DNA of 64,000 nt from Nocardioides lianchengensis (GTDB lineage Bacteria; Actinomycetota; Actinomycetes; Propionibacteriales; Nocardioidaceae): contig NZ_FMZM01000005.1 in NCBI RefSeq assembly GCF_900101465.1, forward strand, positions 163,384-227,383, read 5' to 3'. Positions 7,399 to 17,839 of the stretch are shown here, one piece after another (positions within the stretch are counted from its first letter, which is position 1; each line of letters opens with the position of its first letter). The notes beneath the pieces were generated by a model, which was not told the origin of the DNA, made no database searches, and saw nothing but the letters and a program-made list of their open reading frames with translations. The position numbers were made by a program, and so were the translations under genes.

Positions 7399-8498
7399 GC
7401 CCGCGTCACCCCCGAGCCCGCCAGGCCCGCGGGCGCTCCCGCGTCGGCGAGCGCTTCGAGGCCGAGGTCGGCCCGGTCGCCCATGGCGGCCACTGCATCG
7501 TCCGCCTCCCCGAGCCCGAGAGCCGCGTGGTCTTCCTCCGGCACGCCGTCCCGGGCGAGCGGGTGGTCCTGGAGATCACCGAGGGCACCGACGGCGACCG
7601 CTTCTGGCGCGGCGACGCGGTCGAGGTCCTCGACGCGTCCGCCGACCGCGTCGAGGCCCCGTGCCCGTACGCCGGCCCCGGCCGTTGCGGGGGCTGCGAC
7701 TTCCAGCACGTCGCGCTCGACCGGCAGCGCGCCCTGAAGGCCGACGTCGTCCGCGAGCAGCTCTCGCGGCTGGCGCGCCTGGAGCTCGACGTCGTGGTGG
7801 AGGCGGTCCCCGGCGACGACGCAGGCCTGCACTGGCGCACCCGCCAGCGCTACGCGACCCTCCCGGACGGTCGCCGGGCCATGCGCCAGCACCGCTCGCA
7901 CCGGCTGGTGCCCGTCGACGAGTGCCTCCTCGAAGCGCCCGCGCCGTCCGACCACACCGCCCTCGGGCACGCCTTCGAGGTGGCCGAGGACGGCTTCTGG
8001 CAGGTCCACCCCGGAGCGCCGGACACCCTGGTCACCGCCGTCCTGGAGGCGCTCGAGCCGCGGCCGGGGGAGCGCTGCCTCGACCTGTACGCCGGGGTCG
8101 GGCTCTTCGCCCGCTTCCTCGCCGAGGCCGTCGGCCCTGAGGGACGGGTGGTGGCCGTCGAGGGCGACCCGCGGGCCTCGGCCCTCTCCACCCGCAACGT
8201 CCCGACCGCCGAGGTGCGGGCCGGCGACGTCGGCGAGGTGCTCGCCACGTCGTACGACGACCCCTTCGACCTGGTCGTCCTCGACCCGCCCCGCGAGGGA
8301 GCGAAGCGCGCCGTCGTGGAGCAGATCGTCGCGCGGTCCCCGAGGGCCGTCGCCTACGTCGCCTGCGACCCCGCCGCCCTGGCCCGCGACGTGGCCATCT
8401 TCGCCGAGCACGGCTACGTGGTGGCCGGGCTGCGCGCCTTCGACCTGTTCCCGATGACCCATCACGTGGAGTGCGTCGCCCGGCTCGTGCCGGCTTGA
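7395..8498 (+). CDS. TRAM-domain class I SAM-dependent RNA (uracil-C5) methyltransferase
   Basis: A 367-residue RlmD/TrmA-family enzyme that methylates C5 of uridine in RNA. An N-terminal TRAM domain (residues about 14-70, VGERFEAEVGPVAHGGHCIV) precedes an iron-sulfur-like cysteine set (CPYAGPGRCGGCDF). The C-terminal methyltransferase domain has CLDLYAGVGLFARFLAE (SAM site), VVLDPPREGAKRAVVEQI and the catalytic-cysteine motif VAYVACDPAALARD. It is the ortholog position of M. tuberculosis Rv2689c. Length is slightly short, with a compact central domain. GTG 7395 overlaps the permease stop (GTGA). The modified RNA position cannot be predicted. Confidence 0.9.
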   Translation: MSPRHPRARQARGRSRVGERFEAEVGPVAHGGHCIVRLPEPESRVVFLRHAVPGERVVLEITEGTDGDRFWRGDAVEVLDASADRVEAPCPYAGPGRCGGCDFQHVALDRQRALKADVVREQLSRLARLELDVVVEAVPGDDAGLHWRTRQRYATLPDGRRAMRQHRSHRLVPVDECLLEAPAPSDHTALGHAFEVAEDGFWQVHPGAPDTLVTAVLEALEPRPGERCLDLYAGVGLFARFLAEAVGPEGRVVAVEGDPRASALSTRNVPTAEVRAGDVGEVLATSYDDPFDLVVLDPPREGAKRAVVEQIVARSPRAVAYVACDPAALARDVAIFAEHGYVVAGLRAFDLFPMTHHVECVARLVPA

Positions 8499-8519
8499 GT
8501 GTGAGTGCGCTCCAGGTCG

Positions 8520-8525
8520 TACGTT
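8520..8525 (+). promoter_or_regulatory. Probable -10 box (TACGTT) for the SDR gene
   Basis: TACGTT ends 7 nt before ATG 8533 with no Shine-Dalgarno between. Confidence 0.45.
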
Positions 8526-8532
8526 CGAGGGC

Positions 8533-9375
8533 ATGACCGACTCATCCGGCAAGACCTGGTTCATCACCGGCGCGTCCCGCGGCTTCGGTCGCGAGTGGAC
8601 CGTGGCCGCCCTCGACCGCGGTGACCGCGTCGCCGCCACCGCCCGCGACACCAGCACCCTCGACGACCTCGTGCAGCAGTACGGCGACGCGCTGCTCGTC
8701 CTCGAGCTCGACGTCACCGACCGGGCGGCCGACTTCGCCGCCGTCCAGCGGGCCCACGACCACTTCGGTCGCCTCGACGTGGTCGTCAACAACGCCGGCT
8801 ACGGCCAGTTCGGCATGGTCGAGGAGCTCAGCGAGGAGGAGCTGCGCGCCCAGATCGAGACCAACGTCTTCGGCGCCATCTGGGTCACCCAGGCCGCGCT
8901 GCCGCTGCTGCGCGAGCAGGGCTCGGGCCACGTCCTGCAGGTGTCGTCGATCGGCGGCATCTCGGCGTTCCCCAACCTGTCCGCCTACCACGCGTCCAAG
9001 TGGGCCCTAGAGGGCTTCAGCCAGGCGCTGGCCGCCGAGGTGGGGGAGTTCGGCATCCACGTCACCCTCATCGAGCCGGGCGGCTTCTCGACCGACTGGA
9101 GCGGCCCCTCGGCGAAGCACGCCACCCCGCTGCCGGCGTACGACGCCGCGCGCGAGCGCCGGGCCGAGCAGCGACGTCAGCAATCGTCGGCCGGCGCCGG
9201 GCCGGGCGACCCCACCGCCTCCGCGAAGGCCGTGCTGGCCGTCGTCGACGCGGACGACCCGCCGCTGCGGGTGTTCTTCGGGGCCGCGCCGCTCGGGATC
9301 GCCAAGGCCGACTACGAGGGCCGGCTGGCCGGCTGGGAGCAGTGGCAGCACGTCGCGGAGCTCGCCCAGGGCTGA
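8533..9375 (+). CDS. Short-chain dehydrogenase/reductase (classical SDR)
   Basis: A 280-residue NAD(P)-dependent oxidoreductase. The cofactor motif TGASRGFG lies at about residues 13-20, the NNAGYGQFG structural motif near 84, catalytic Ser in QVSSIGGISAF and the YHASK Tyr-Lys pair near 152-156. The C-terminus has the LIEPGGFSTDWSGPSAK loop typical of SDRs similar to 3-oxoacyl or retinol dehydrogenases acting on unknown substrates. TGASRG followed by a basic residue suggests NADP(H) (inference). It stands alone between the methyltransferase (34 bases upstream) and a secreted protein gene and appears to have its own promoter. Confidence 0.9.
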   Translation: MTDSSGKTWFITGASRGFGREWTVAALDRGDRVAATARDTSTLDDLVQQYGDALLVLELDVTDRAADFAAVQRAHDHFGRLDVVVNNAGYGQFGMVEELSEEELRAQIETNVFGAIWVTQAALPLLREQGSGHVLQVSSIGGISAFPNLSAYHASKWALEGFSQALAAEVGEFGIHVTLIEPGGFSTDWSGPSAKHATPLPAYDAARERRAEQRRQQSSAGAGPGDPTASAKAVLAVVDADDPPLRVFFGAAPLGIAKADYEGRLAGWEQWQHVAELAQG

Positions 9376-9404
9376 GCCCCGAGTACGACGCCCGGCACTC
9401 GCGC

Positions 9405-9424
9405 CATGACCCGTTCGGGCCATG
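9405..9424. promoter_or_regulatory. Inverted repeat upstream of the secreted repeat protein
   Basis: CATGACCCG and CGGGCCATG flank TT (one mismatch in 9 bp). It lies between the SDR stop and the next -10 box, so it could be an operator or a weak terminator. Confidence 0.35.
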
Positions 9425-9446
9425 CCGGGGGCCGGGGCCGCCTTCC

Positions 9447-9452
9447 TAGGTT
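9447..9452 (+). promoter_or_regulatory. Probable -10 box (TAGGTT) for the secreted repeat protein
   Basis: TAGGTT ends 7 nt before ATG 9460; no ribosome site is visible. Confidence 0.45.
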
Positions 9453-9459
9453 GACGGCC

Positions 9460-10035
9460 ATGACCTCCTCCCGGTTCACCTACGCCAACGTCGCCTCCAC
9501 CCTCGCTCTGGTCCTGGTGCTCGGCGGTGGGGGCACCGCCGTCGCGGCCGGCGCCCTCGCCAAGAACTCCGTCGGCTCCAAGCAGATCCGGGCGGGTGCG
9601 GTGAAGAACCCCGACCTGGCCCGCAACGCCGTCACGGCCACCAAGGTCAAGAACGACTCCCTCACCGGCGCGGACGTGCAGGAGTCCACCCTCGCCGAGG
9701 TGCCGTCGGCCGCGTTCGCCACCACCGCGGGACGAGCCGGCAACGTGCACGGAGCCGTCGTGCGGTCCAACGGGGTGCTGGTCACGGGCCAGTCGCTGAA
9801 CGCGGTCTCGTCGGCCAGGACCGGGACCGGTCTCTACCAGGTCGTCTTCGCCACCGACATCACCGACTGCGCGGCCGTCGCCTCGATGACCACGCCGGGA
9901 GTGGGGATCTTCAACTTCCCGGGCGAGGTCCTCACGACCGGGTTGGAGGCCAACGGCTCGGGTCTCTACGTGAAGACCTTCGACTCCGCCGGTGCCGCCG
10001 CGGACCGCAGCTTCGCGGTGGCCGTCGTCTGCTGA
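9460..10035 (+). CDS. Secreted or anchored protein with KNxSVxxxxV-type repeats, function unknown
   Basis: A 191-residue protein with an N-terminal signal-anchor (MTSSRFTYANVASTLALVLVL, then GGGGTAVAAGAL). Residues about 33-75 hold degenerate short repeats (KNSVGSKQIRAGAVKNPDLA, NAVTATKVKNDSLTGADVQE) of the kind found in many actinobacterial surface proteins of unknown role. The C-terminal 90 residues look like a compact beta domain with two cysteines (TDCAAVASM and the terminal VVC) that could pair. ATG 9460 is preferred because it gives a standard signal sequence and lies 7 nt after a TAGGTT box. A 12-bp-stem terminator follows. No enzymatic motif is visible. Confidence 0.75.
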   Translation: MTSSRFTYANVASTLALVLVLGGGGTAVAAGALAKNSVGSKQIRAGAVKNPDLARNAVTATKVKNDSLTGADVQESTLAEVPSAAFATTAGRAGNVHGAVVRSNGVLVTGQSLNAVSSARTGTGLYQVVFATDITDCAAVASMTTPGVGIFNFPGEVLTTGLEANGSGLYVKTFDSAGAAADRSFAVAVVC

Positions 10036-10058
10036 ACCCTTTCGCTCCCTCCCGAGCA

Positions 10059-10090
10059 GGACAACCCCGGACCGACCGCCGGGGTTGTCC
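10059..10090 (+). terminator. Intrinsic-type terminator after the secreted repeat protein
   Basis: GGACAACCCCGG (10059-10070) and its perfect complement (10079-10090) form a 12-bp stem with an 8-nt loop, followed by GCATTT. Confidence 0.75.
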
Positions 10091-10113
10091 GCATTTCTGC
10101 TCGACGTCGTGTA

Positions 10114-10127
10114 TCTTGACGTCAAGA
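10114..10127. promoter_or_regulatory. Palindromic operator upstream of aconitase (TCTTGACGTCAAGA)
   Basis: A perfect 14-bp palindrome, extended on one side to TATCTTGACGTCAAGA and followed by GATATG, lies about 125 bases before the aconitase start. Palindromes of the form ATCTTGANNTCAAGAT are, as I recall, the target of the MarR-family regulator TamR, which controls aconitase in Streptomyces. Assignment to a TamR-like factor is inference; no such regulator gene is in this window. Confidence 0.6.
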
Positions 10128-10250
10128 GATATGCCCGTCGCTCGGGCCGGACCAAGTTAGGTCAGCCTTCCTTTTTCCGTGACGACCGGCGACGGCAAGA
10201 TGGCGGGAGAGACCCGCAGACGTGCAGATCCGAATGAGGAGATGAAGGCC

Positions 10251-13055
<2,805 letters not shown>

Positions 13056-13077
13056 GCGCCTCCGCTGATCCACCTCT

Positions 13078-13127
13078 GACCTGTGCCACCCTTGCTCCCT
13101 GTGAAGCGGAGCAGGGTGGCACAGGTC
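13078..13127 (+). terminator. Long hairpin after acn that spans the next gene's start codon
   Basis: Arms 13078-13098 and 13108-13127 pair over 20 bp with one bulged T; the loop is 9 nt and contains GTG 13101, the likely start of the lipoprotein gene. ATTT follows the right arm. It could terminate acn, control translation of the next gene, or both. Confidence 0.6.
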
Positions 13128-13730
13128 ATTTGCGGGGTCGTTCTCCTGGGCGGCGCGCTCGCCGGGTGTGGGGACGACGCGTCGTCGACGGCCGAGGAGC
13201 CCTCGGCCACGGTGACGGTCACGGAGACGCCGAGCCCGTCACCCACCCCGGAGCCCACGCCGTCCGAGGAGCCGAGCGAGACGCCGTCGGAGGAGCCCTC
13301 GGAGGAGCCGCCGGCGCCCACCGAGGTGCCGCAGTCGTACGACGACGCGGTGGAGCGCTTCGACGCGCTCGGCCAGGAGCCCGCGTCGTACCGCCGGTTC
13401 CAGACCGACACCGACATCTACTGCGTGCTCGACGACAAGGAGCTGTTCCCCGGCTGCGAGCTCGGCGAGCGCGACGGCGCCGAGGACCCGGAGGTCTGCG
13501 GCGAGGCGCTGACCACCAAGGTGGGCCGCCTGGAGTTCCAGGACGGCCGGGTGCAGCCGGTGTGCAACACCGACACCATCCGCGGCGACATGCCCGACGT
13601 GCTCAACCCGGGCGAGGCTGCCCGCGCCGGCGACGTCCAGTGCCTCAACGACCTCGGCGGCATCCTCTGCATCAGCCTCTCCTCGGAGGCGGGCTTCTTC
13701 GCCCGCCCGAAGGAGTACGTCGTCTTCTGA
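13101..13730 (+). CDS. Putative lipoprotein with Glu/Pro/Ser-rich stalk, function unknown
   Basis: A 209-residue secreted lipoprotein. The signal peptide MKRSRVAQVICGVVLLGGAL ends in the lipobox LAGC (Cys at about residue 23). A low-complexity stalk of Pro, Ser, Glu and Thr runs to about residue 75. A folded domain of about 130 residues follows with six to eight cysteines (YCVLDDKELFPGCELG, EVCGEALT, PVCNTDT, QCLNDLGGILCISLS), probably paired as disulfides outside the membrane. No known family is recognised. GTG 13101 gives the basic N-terminal Lys-Arg needed for export; an in-frame GTG at 13083 would prefix a hydrophobic PPLLP segment. The start codon lies in the loop of a 20-bp hairpin. Confidence 0.75.
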   Translation: MKRSRVAQVICGVVLLGGALAGCGDDASSTAEEPSATVTVTETPSPSPTPEPTPSEEPSETPSEEPSEEPPAPTEVPQSYDDAVERFDALGQEPASYRRFQTDTDIYCVLDDKELFPGCELGERDGAEDPEVCGEALTTKVGRLEFQDGRVQPVCNTDTIRGDMPDVLNPGEAARAGDVQCLNDLGGILCISLSSEAGFFARPKEYVVF

Positions 13731-13789
13731 CCCCTCCGTCCGGGGCCCTCGTCGCGTGTGAGGGGTGAACCCACTCCTGGAGGACGACG

Positions 13790-15118
13790 ATGAGCACCCT
13801 GCACGACCGGTTGGCCGACCTGGCCGACACCGCGCCTGAGGGCGGCCCCGAGCCCGAGCTGTGGGATCGGGGACGGCGCTACGGGCGCCGGCGGCGGGTG
13901 GAGGCGGCCGCGGCCTGGTGCCTCGTCGTCGTGGCTGTGGCGGCAGGTGCGTTGATGCTAGGTCCGCGCCACCCCGCGGGGCCGGATCCGGTGGACCTGG
14001 GCCGCACCGAGCGCAATCTGCCGCGGACGGTGCACGCCCCGAGCGGATGGGCGCCAGGCTCGGACGAGGTAGGACCTCCCGGTCCGCTGGCGGCGATCGC
14101 CGTCGGGATGCGCAAGTGGCGGGACGGACTGACGGGGATGCGAACGGCCCCGTCGGTGTTCGGGGTGTCCGCGGTGGACGGGAGTGCGCGCTGGATCGAC
14201 CTGCCCTTCCTGACCACACCGGAGGCCCGCCTGGGCTTGGGGCCGGGAAGTCTCACCCTGTCCCCGGACGGCACGAGGATCGGCTACACCCGCTTCGTGG
14301 CCGGGTCCGACGGCGAAGTCGCGGTGGCGGGGTGGGCGGTCTACGACAACACCACGGGCCGGGCGAGGAAGCTTGAGGATCCGGAGATGCCGGCTCCTCA
14401 GCAGCCGGAAGGTCTCGACCTCGGTTTCACCGGGGACTCACGCTTCCTGGTGACGAGCTACTCGAAGGAGCTCCCGGTCACGAACCGCACGGACGCACTG
14501 GTCGTCTGGGACATCGAGACGGGAGAGCCCCTGGAGGCGGAGGCACCCGGCAAGTACTGGCTGCCGAACATGGGCGCCGGACCGCACGGCGTGGTGTGGT
14601 CCCGCAGCACGACGACCTTCACGCTCGATCCCGTCTCGCGCACGACGTCGCGGGTCGTGGTGCCCCAGGAGGTGGTTCAGGCGTCGTTCGCCCCGCATGG
14701 TCGCGGGTTCGCCTACATCGGCCATCGCAAGGTGGCCGCGGATGTGGCGACCGACTGGTTCCTCTACGCGGGGCACACCCCGGCAGCGGCATCGGGACGG
14801 CAGATCGAGATCGACATCGAGCCCGGTCGGATCCTCGGATGGCGGGACTCGCGGCGCGTCGTGGTCGACGACTTCCAAGGAGCGGTCAGGATCGTGGACG
14901 TCGTCACGGGTGAGTCCGTCGAGGAGCGACTGTCGACCGGTCCCGACCAGGGGATGGCCCCGGTCTACGCTGCGGACCTCTGGTCCGCGCCGCTCGTGGA
15001 CGGGGTCGAGCCTCCGGTGGTCCCCGGCCCGCGCCACGACCTGCTGGTGTGGCTGGTCGTGGTACTGGGCGTCGGATCCGGCGCCCTCCTCCTGTGGAGG
15101 CGTCGTGTTCGCCCCTGA
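13790..15118 (+). CDS. Membrane protein with cytosolic N-terminus and extracytoplasmic beta-propeller-like domain; probable anti-sigma partner
   Basis: A 442-residue protein. The cytosolic N-terminus (MSTLHDRLADLADTAP...LWDRGRRYGRRRR) resembles the short segments that precede a membrane helix in proteins encoded beside SigE-family sigma factors. A first membrane helix spans about residues 42-60 (AWCLVVVAVAAGALMLG). About 340 extracellular residues with repeated beta-propeller-like blades follow (SLTLSPDGTRIGYTRF, GFTGDSRFLVTSY, SFAPHGRGFAYIG). A second helix near the end (LLVWLVVVLGVGSGALLLW) precedes an Arg-rich tail. GGAGG lies 8 bases before ATG 13790. It overlaps the sigma factor gene by 14 bases, so co-translation is likely. 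Anti-sigma activity is inferred from layout only. Confidence 0.7.
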   Translation: MSTLHDRLADLADTAPEGGPEPELWDRGRRYGRRRRVEAAAAWCLVVVAVAAGALMLGPRHPAGPDPVDLGRTERNLPRTVHAPSGWAPGSDEVGPPGPLAAIAVGMRKWRDGLTGMRTAPSVFGVSAVDGSARWIDLPFLTTPEARLGLGPGSLTLSPDGTRIGYTRFVAGSDGEVAVAGWAVYDNTTGRARKLEDPEMPAPQQPEGLDLGFTGDSRFLVTSYSKELPVTNRTDALVVWDIETGEPLEAEAPGKYWLPNMGAGPHGVVWSRSTTTFTLDPVSRTTSRVVVPQEVVQASFAPHGRGFAYIGHRKVAADVATDWFLYAGHTPAAASGRQIEIDIEPGRILGWRDSRRVVVDDFQGAVRIVDVVTGESVEERLSTGPDQGMAPVYAADLWSAPLVDGVEPPVVPGPRHDLLVWLVVVLGVGSGALLLWRRRVRP

Positions 15119-15608
15119 CCGCAGCGGGTTCGAGGAGTACGTCGCTGCCCGCCGCGGGGCGCTGCTGCGGACGGCGTACCTCCTGACGGGCCAGCACGCC
15201 GACGCCGAGGACCTGGTCCAGGTGGCGCTGGTCAAGGCGGTGCCGAAGTGGCGGCGGATCGCCGACGACCCGGAGCCCTACGTGCGCCGGATCCTGGTCC
15301 ACGAGAACGTCAGCCGATGGCGGGGACGGCGGTGGCGCGAGCACTCCGCCGACGTGCTGCCCGACCGGCCGGTCGCCGGACCCGACCTCGACGACCGCGA
15401 GGTGCTCCGGGCCGCGCTGCTGCGGCTGGCCCCGCGGCAGCGAGCGGTGCTCGTGCTGCGCTACTACGAGGACCTCACCGAGCGGCAGACGGCCGAGGTG
15501 CTCGGCATCGGGGTGGGCACGGTCAAGTCGCAGGCCCGCGACGCCCTGGCCCGGTTGCGGACGCTGGTGCCGGACGCCGCCGACGCGCTGGCTACCGTGG
15601 AGCCATGA
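15105..15608 (+). CDS. SigE-family RNA polymerase sigma factor (ECF type)
   Basis: A 167-residue sigma-70-family factor with regions 2 and 4 only. Region 2 covers about residues 8-72 (FEEYVAARRGALLRTAYLLTG, HADAEDLVQVALVKAVPKW, YVRRILVHENVSRW). Region 4 covers about residues 100-155 (LRLAPRQRAVLVLRYYEDLT, ERQTAEVLGIGVGTVKSQAR, the helix-turn-helix that reads the -35). This is the SigE-family subtype common in Streptomyces and Nocardioides. GTG 15105 has GGAGG 4 bases upstream, inside the preceding gene, and overlaps its stop by 14 bases. The upstream membrane protein is probably its regulator. The stop overlaps the next start (ATGA). Confidence 0.92.
   Translation: MFAPDRSGFEEYVAARRGALLRTAYLLTGQHADAEDLVQVALVKAVPKWRRIADDPEPYVRRILVHENVSRWRGRRWREHSADVLPDRPVAGPDLDDREVLRAALLRLAPRQRAVLVLRYYEDLTERQTAEVLGIGVGTVKSQARDALARLRTLVPDAADALATVEP
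15593..15598 (+). promoter_or_regulatory. Leaderless -10 box (TACCGT) for the thiamine-binding protein gene
   Basis: TACCGT, inside the end of the sigma factor gene, ends 6 nt before ATG 15605. It could give an internal promoter independent of the sigma operon. Confidence 0.5.
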
Positions 15609-15904
15609 TCGTGGCCTTCAGCATCAGCCCCACCACCGCCGACGAGACCGGCGGCGTCACCGAGGCCGTCGCTGCGGCCGTGCGCGTCGTCCGCGAGTCC
15701 GGGCTGCCCCACGAGACCAACGCGATGTTCACCAACATCGAGGGGGAGTGGGACGAGGTGATGGCGGTGGTGAAGCGCGCCGTCGACGTGGTCGCGGCCG
15801 TCTCCCCGCGGGTCGGCCTGGTGCTCAAGGCCGACATCCGGCCCGGCTGGGACGGCCAGCTGACGGCCAAGGTCGAGCGCATCGAGCGGGCGCTCGAGGC
15901 CTGA
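15605..15904 (+). CDS. MTH1187/YkoF-family thiamine-binding protein
   Basis: A 99-residue protein of the small ferredoxin-like-fold MTH1187/DUF77 family: IVAFSISPTTADETGGVTEAVAAAV, VRESGLPHETNAMFTNIEGEWDEVMAVVKRA and VGLVLKADIRPG. Members bind thiamine or related pyrimidines and assemble as tetramers in the cytosol. The GLPHETNAMFTNIEGEWDEV segment holds the conserved residues of the ligand pocket. ATG 15605 overlaps the sigma factor stop by 4 bases (ATGA) and also lies 6 nt after a TACCGT box. The next gene starts inside its stop codon (TGATG). YjbQ, another thiamine-linked family, is encoded 2 kb away. Confidence 0.88.
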   Translation: MIVAFSISPTTADETGGVTEAVAAAVRVVRESGLPHETNAMFTNIEGEWDEVMAVVKRAVDVVAAVSPRVGLVLKADIRPGWDGQLTAKVERIERALEA

Positions 15905-16584
15905 TGTCGCACGACGGGCCCCCGCCGCCCCCGCCGTACCAGCCGTTCCCGACCGCGCCGCCGCCGCCGGCGCCGCCGGGGGAGGTGTTCCTCCAGTCGC
16001 TGGGCGAGACGCCGCCGCCCCGGCGTACCGGCCGGCTGATCGTGGCGCTGGTCGCCGCCGTCGCGCTGGTCGTCGGCGCGGTCGCACTGCCGGTGGCGCT
16101 GCTCGCCGACGACCCGGAGCGTGGGCCGGTCAACCTGGACGAGGTCGTGGTGGCCGAGGACCTGCGGACCGATCACGTCACGGGCGACCAGTCGTATCCG
16201 ACGACGCCGCCGATGGGCGGACCGCACGACGAGGTCTGGCTCGACTGCGGGGTGTACGACGTCCCGGTCCGCGACGAGAACGTCGTCCACGACCTCGAGC
16301 ACGGCACGGTGTGGATCACCTACCGACCGGGGCTGTCCGACGACGACGTGGCGGCCCTGACCGAGGTGCTGCCACAGAACGGCATCCTGTCGCCGTACGA
16401 CGACCTGCCCGCGCCCGTGGTCGTCACGGTGTGGGGCCGCCAGCTGCACCTCGACGGCGCCGACGACGACCGGCTCGCGCTCTTCCTGGAGGAGTACGGC
16501 GGCGGTGTCACCGCACCGGAGCAGGGCGTGACCTGCGCCGGCGGCACGCCGAACCCGACCGGCGGGACGGGCTCCTCGGTCTAG
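15904..16584 (+). CDS. DUF3105 family membrane-anchored protein
   Basis: A 226-residue protein: a Pro-rich cytosolic N-terminus (about 40 residues), a single membrane helix (about residues 43-63, LIVALVAAVALVVGAVALPVAL) and an exported DUF3105 domain. The domain shows the family signature DHVTGDQSYPTTPPMGGPH, WLDCGVYDVPVRDENVVHDL and EHGTVWITYRPGL, in which conserved His and Cys residues suggest metal binding. Function is unknown; the family is widespread in actinobacteria. ATG 15904 shares one base with the preceding stop (TGATG). Its stop overlaps the stop of the convergent minus-strand gene by 4 bases. Confidence 0.87.
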   Translation: MSHDGPPPPPPYQPFPTAPPPPAPPGEVFLQSLGETPPPRRTGRLIVALVAAVALVVGAVALPVALLADDPERGPVNLDEVVVAEDLRTDHVTGDQSYPTTPPMGGPHDEVWLDCGVYDVPVRDENVVHDLEHGTVWITYRPGLSDDDVAALTEVLPQNGILSPYDDLPAPVVVTVWGRQLHLDGADDDRLALFLEEYGGGVTAPEQGVTCAGGTPNPTGGTGSSV

Positions 16585-16958
16585 CGGCTCGCCGGGACCG
16601 GCACCACGCGGGGACGGCGCCGACTGCTCAGGCGGGAGACGGCCTCCAGAGCGAGCACCAGCACGACGAGCGTCGACACCCCGACGCCGACCACCGCCGG
16701 CGAGGGCAGCTGGTGGGCCGCCAGCGCGCAGATGGCGCTGATCCCGACGGCGTGGGCCGAGACGGACTCCAGGTCGAAGCCGGGGCGCGCTGCCCGCATG
16801 AGGGCATCGGACGCGAGGTGGAGCAGGGCGCTGTAGGCGACGGCGCTCAGGGTGGTCGACCATCCTCCGAGTGGCAACGCCCAGCCCAACAGGGCGGAGG
16901 ACGCGATGAGGATCCAGGTCCGGAGCTCGCCGTCCTTGATCACGACGTCCTTGATCAC
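16581..16958 (-). CDS. Small membrane protein, function unknown
   Basis: A 125-residue protein with four likely membrane helices: WILIASSALLGWALPLGGW, LSAVAYSALLHLASDALM, AVGISAICALAAHQL and VVGVGVSTLVVLVLALEAVS, ending in an Arg-rich tail (RLSSRRRPRVV). No family is recognised. GTG 16958 has GAGGAG seven bases upstream; a second GTG 15 bases inside is part of a duplicated GTGATCAAGGACG that encodes the repeated VIKD motif, and could be an alternative start. It overlaps the convergent DUF3105 gene by 4 bases and lies 75 bases downstream of a GNAT gene on the same strand. Confidence 0.7.
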   Translation of the reverse strand: MIKDVVIKDGELRTWILIASSALLGWALPLGGWSTTLSAVAYSALLHLASDALMRAARPGFDLESVSAHAVGISAICALAAHQLPSPAVVGVGVSTLVVLVLALEAVSRLSSRRRPRVVPVPASR

Positions 16959-17033
16959 GGAGGTGCTCCTCGCAGGCGGTGCCGGGTGTTCGCGGACGAC
17001 GATAGACGCCCGGGGCCGGGGATGTCCGCGGTT

Positions 17034-17825
17034 TCACACCGCGTCGAGCTCGGCCTGCAGCTGCGTCTCGGAGCCGCCGAAGCCGACGCCCTGGTAGATC
17101 CGCAGGGCGTGGTAGTCGGGGTCGGCGACGATCACCAGCGTCGAGACCCCGAGGGTGTCGAGCGCGTGCCGGCCGGCGTGGTGGACCAGGGTGCCGGCCA
17201 GGCCGCGACCGCGGTTCTCGGGATGGGTCTCGACGTTCTGGAAGCGGGCCAGGTCGGGGCCGGCGCGGAAGATGCCGAGGCCGGACAGCATCCGGCCCCG
17301 GTCGAAGGCCCCGAACCACGCGCCGCTGCCGGTCGTCGCGAGCCGGCGCTCGGCCTCGGCCTGCCGGGTCGCGAACGTCTCGAACGCCGGCCCGGCGCTG
17401 TCGGTGTTGCAGGCGATGGCCAGGTCGACGCGCTGCGCCCAGTCGTCGTCGGTCGTCAACGGGCGCAGCTCGACGGCGTGGTTGGGGTGGCGCGGCGGGT
17501 GCACGTCGTCGGCGGTGAGCACCGTCGACTCGCTGGTCCGGTAGCCCCGGTCGGCGAAGACCTTCAGGGCCGCCCGGCCGCCTGCGGGGTCGTCGACGCC
17601 GAAGGTGCGGTGCCGGACGTCGGGGAGCGCCTCGGCGAAGACCTCCAGCCAGCGGTCGAGCTGGCGCGGCTTCGGCGAGGTCCGCAGCAGCAGGAAGTTG
17701 CCCCACCGGAAGCCCGGGTTGTCCGGGGTGCGGACGACGACGTACGTGCCGTGGTGCTCGACGACGCTGCCCGAGCCCTCGAGCAGCGCCAGGTCGGTGC
17801 GCCACGCGCGGGACAGGACCTCCAT
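17034..17825 (-). CDS. GNAT family N-acetyltransferase (two-domain)
   Basis: A 263-residue protein. The C-terminal half is a GNAT domain: ARFQNVETHPENRGRGLAGT carries the R/Q-x-x-G-x-A/G acetyl-CoA loop (NRGRGLAG), followed by VSTLVIVADPDYHALRIYQGVGF. The N-terminal half (residues 1-120, GTYVVVRTPDNPGFRWGNFLLL, LDRWLEVFAEALP) looks like a degenerate second GNAT-like domain. The acetyl acceptor is unknown. ATG 17825 is read divergently from the YjbQ gene, with only 26 bases between the starts; a TAGTGC sequence 6 nt upstream could be its -10. No Shine-Dalgarno is visible. Confidence 0.85.
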   Translation of the reverse strand: MEVLSRAWRTDLALLEGSGSVVEHHGTYVVVRTPDNPGFRWGNFLLLRTSPKPRQLDRWLEVFAEALPDVRHRTFGVDDPAGGRAALKVFADRGYRTSESTVLTADDVHPPRHPNHAVELRPLTTDDDWAQRVDLAIACNTDSAGPAFETFATRQAEAERRLATTGSGAWFGAFDRGRMLSGLGIFRAGPDLARFQNVETHPENRGRGLAGTLVHHAGRHALDTLGVSTLVIVADPDYHALRIYQGVGFGGSETQLQAELDAV

Positions 17826-17839
17826 GGGACCGCACTATC

